From assembly GCF_937926365.1 (NCBI RefSeq), contig NZ_CALAOH010000032.1, positions 1 to 14,517 on the forward strand: a stretch of DNA of 14,517 nucleotides. Reading direction: 5' to 3'. Origin of the DNA: an uncultured Azohydromonas sp. (GTDB taxonomy: Bacteria > Pseudomonadota > Gammaproteobacteria > Burkholderiales > Burkholderiaceae_C). Shown in pieces: positions 13,690-14,517 of the stretch (the stretch's first letter is position 1; each line of letters starts with the position of its first letter). A program made the position numbers and the translations under genes. The notes below the pieces were generated by a model, which did no database searches, was not told where the DNA came from, and worked only from the letters and a program-made list of their open reading frames with translations.

Positions 13690-13949
13690 GACCCGGCGAG
13701 CCGCTCGCGCGCCTTGTCAAGCCAGAGCTGGAAGCCGGCGCTGAGCTCGTCCTGGCTGAAGGAGCAGCTCTCCCCGCCGAACAGGGCGCCGGACTCCATG
13801 CGGTCGAGCAGGTTGCCCAGCACCTCGCCGAACTTGGGCGGCAAGTCCGGCGGCAGCGGCTCGGCGCGCAGGCGTTGGCAGAAGGACGGCACGTCCAGCG
13901 TGCCGGCGCGCAGTTGGTCCAGCGCGTGCTGGAAGGCTTGAAGCGACAT
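13686..13949 (-). CDS. 87-residue protein of unknown function
   Basis: The ATG at 13947-13949 lies four bases after the stop of the DUF3820 gene, and the stop overlaps the phosphoesterase GTG. The protein is mostly helical: MSLQAFQHALDQLRAGTLDV, then PSFCQRLRAEPLPPDLPPKF, then a long acidic helix with CSFSQDELSAGFQLWLDKAR. There is no signal or membrane segment, and I recognise no family. The gene order and coupling suggest it works with, or is expressed together with, the phosphoesterase. The frame is open upstream, but that part overlaps the neighbour. Confidence 0.78.
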   Translation of the reverse strand: MSLQAFQHALDQLRAGTLDVPSFCQRLRAEPLPPDLPPKFGEVLGNLLDRMESGALFGGESCSFSQDELSAGFQLWLDKARERLAGS

Positions 13950-13953
13950 CTGG

Positions 13954-14175
13954 TCAGGTTCCGCTGGAACGGGTCCGCAACGGCGCCAGGAGGTGCCGCA
14001 GACCGTTGTGGTCGATTTCATGCATCAGCGCCAGGAGCCGGCCGAGCTGCCCCGGGGGGAAGCCCGTGCGGGCGAACCATTCGAGGTAGGCGCCGGGAAG
14101 GTCGGCGATGGCCCTGCCCTTGTACTTGCCGTAGGGCATGACGGTCGTCACCAGGAGCTGCAAGGGTTCCGTCAT
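13954..14175 (-). CDS. DUF3820 family protein
   Basis: This 73-residue protein is nearly all one DUF3820 domain. MPYGKYKGRAIADLPGAYLE (residues 13-32) and WFARTGFPPGQLGRLLALMH are followed by EIDHNGLRHLLAPL, matching the family's MP-x-GKYKG, DLP-x-YL-x-WF and NGL-x-x-LL-x-PL elements. Some relatives were annotated as quorum-sensing-regulated virulence factors, but function is not established. The start at 14173-14175 fits the family N-terminus but has no strong ribosome binding site; the ATG at 14182-14184 (three residues longer) or the GTG at 14203-14205 are alternatives. It is the first gene of the operon with the 87-residue protein and the phosphoesterase. Confidence 0.85.
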   Translation of the reverse strand: MTEPLQLLVTTVMPYGKYKGRAIADLPGAYLEWFARTGFPPGQLGRLLALMHEIDHNGLRHLLAPLRTRSSGT

Positions 14176-14227
14176 GCGAGGCATTGTCCGCCACGCGCGT
14201 ACCACGGCATGTCGGGCGCCTCAGGGC

Positions 14228-14467
14228 ATGCCCGTTGCTGAATCCGGCCAGCCCCTGCCGGCCGGGCAGCGCACCCGCCAGATCAAGCACCCGAGCCCCT
14301 TTGCCCTTGCTCTCTCGTTCGCCACCTGGTGCCTGCTGATCGGCTCGCTGCTCGTCACGATGATGGGCCTGAGCCACACGCTGCTCAAGCGGCTGCTGGT
14401 CAGCGCCGCGGCGCTGTACCTGGCCGCCGGCTACGTGCTTGGGCCGTAGATGTTCGGTTTCATCTAG
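14228..14467 (+). pseudogene. N-terminal stub of a cation/proton antiporter
   Basis: The frame from the ATG at 14228 gives 73 residues to an amber codon at 14447-14449. After a polar head it has hydrophobic segments FALALSFATWCLLIGSLLVT and LLVSAAALYLAAGYVLGP. The pattern LLKRLLVSAAALYLAAGYVLGP resembles the first membrane segment of NhaP/Kef-type antiporters (L-x-R-L-P-x-S-x-x-x-x-YL-x-x-G-x-x-LGP). After the TAG the frame reads MFGFI and then TAG within CTAG at 14464-14467; in intact antiporters a G-x-G-x-I-like continuation follows LGP, so the homology may run through the amber codon. An intact antiporter would have several hundred more residues. A genuine 73-residue membrane protein cannot be excluded. 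Confidence 0.5.
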
Positions 14468-14517
14468 GAGGCTGTCGGACTTGAACCTGATCTGCAGTGC
14501 GACTGACGCAGGTTGTG
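14468..14517. mobile_element. Possible insertion-sequence terminus (IS5-like), cut by window edge
   Basis: The antiporter homology ends at CTAG (14464-14467). The sequence from 14468, GAGGCTGTCGGACTTGAACC, looks like an insertion-sequence end, and CTAG is a target of IS5-subgroup elements (YTAR). The element continues past the window. No transposase can be recognised in 50 bases, and the matching inverted repeat is not visible, so this is a suggestion. Confidence 0.35.

Overview
The window is GC-rich throughout, with strong G/C preference at third codon positions. Its gene content (acetone carboxylase with a sigma-54 activator, a PHA-synthase-like hydrolase, glucose-6-phosphate dehydrogenase, DUF3820 and small Burkholderiales-type proteins) suggests a betaproteobacterium of the Burkholderiales, probably the Comamonadaceae. 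The family placement is inference from protein style; no rRNA or other marker is present.

Region 1 (1-5982, minus strand) is an acetone-utilisation locus. Transcription runs acxA (beta subunit), acxB (alpha), acxC (gamma), then a strong hairpin, then acxR, which is cut by the left edge. The three enzyme genes are 19 and 24 bases apart, each with a good ribosome binding site, so they form one operon. Together they carboxylate acetone to acetoacetate.

Region 2 (5983-6722) is the control region. It holds a -24/-12 (sigma-54) promoter facing acxA, a perfect IHF consensus just upstream of it, and a perfect palindrome that is a plausible AcxR enhancer site. A second -24/-12 promoter faces the other way, towards a small 83-residue gene. 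A 21-base sequence containing the palindrome recurs as a longer palindrome just after that small gene. I read the small gene as part of the acetone/AcxR regulon.

Region 3 (6723-9994) encodes an alpha/beta hydrolase resembling PHA synthases but with a serine nucleophile, a secreted low-complexity Gly/Ser/Thr/Pro protein, a divergent secreted protein of unknown function on the minus strand, and a small exported CHRD-domain protein.

Region 4 (10084-12463) holds glucose-6-phosphate dehydrogenase (zwf). It is followed by a near-consensus LexA (SOS) box in front of a 36-codon, Trp/Arg-rich mini-gene with a perfect Shine-Dalgarno sequence and a 69-residue conserved-looking protein. A convergent DUF3135-like gene follows. 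The SOS-controlled mini-gene is the least explained unit in the window.

Region 5 (12718-14517) is a tight three-gene minus-strand operon: DUF3820 protein, 87-residue unknown, calcineurin-like phosphoesterase. On the plus strand beside it is the amino-terminal stub of a cation/proton antiporter. It ends at an amber codon and then at CTAG followed by what looks like the end of an insertion sequence, so the right edge appears to be a mobile-element junction.
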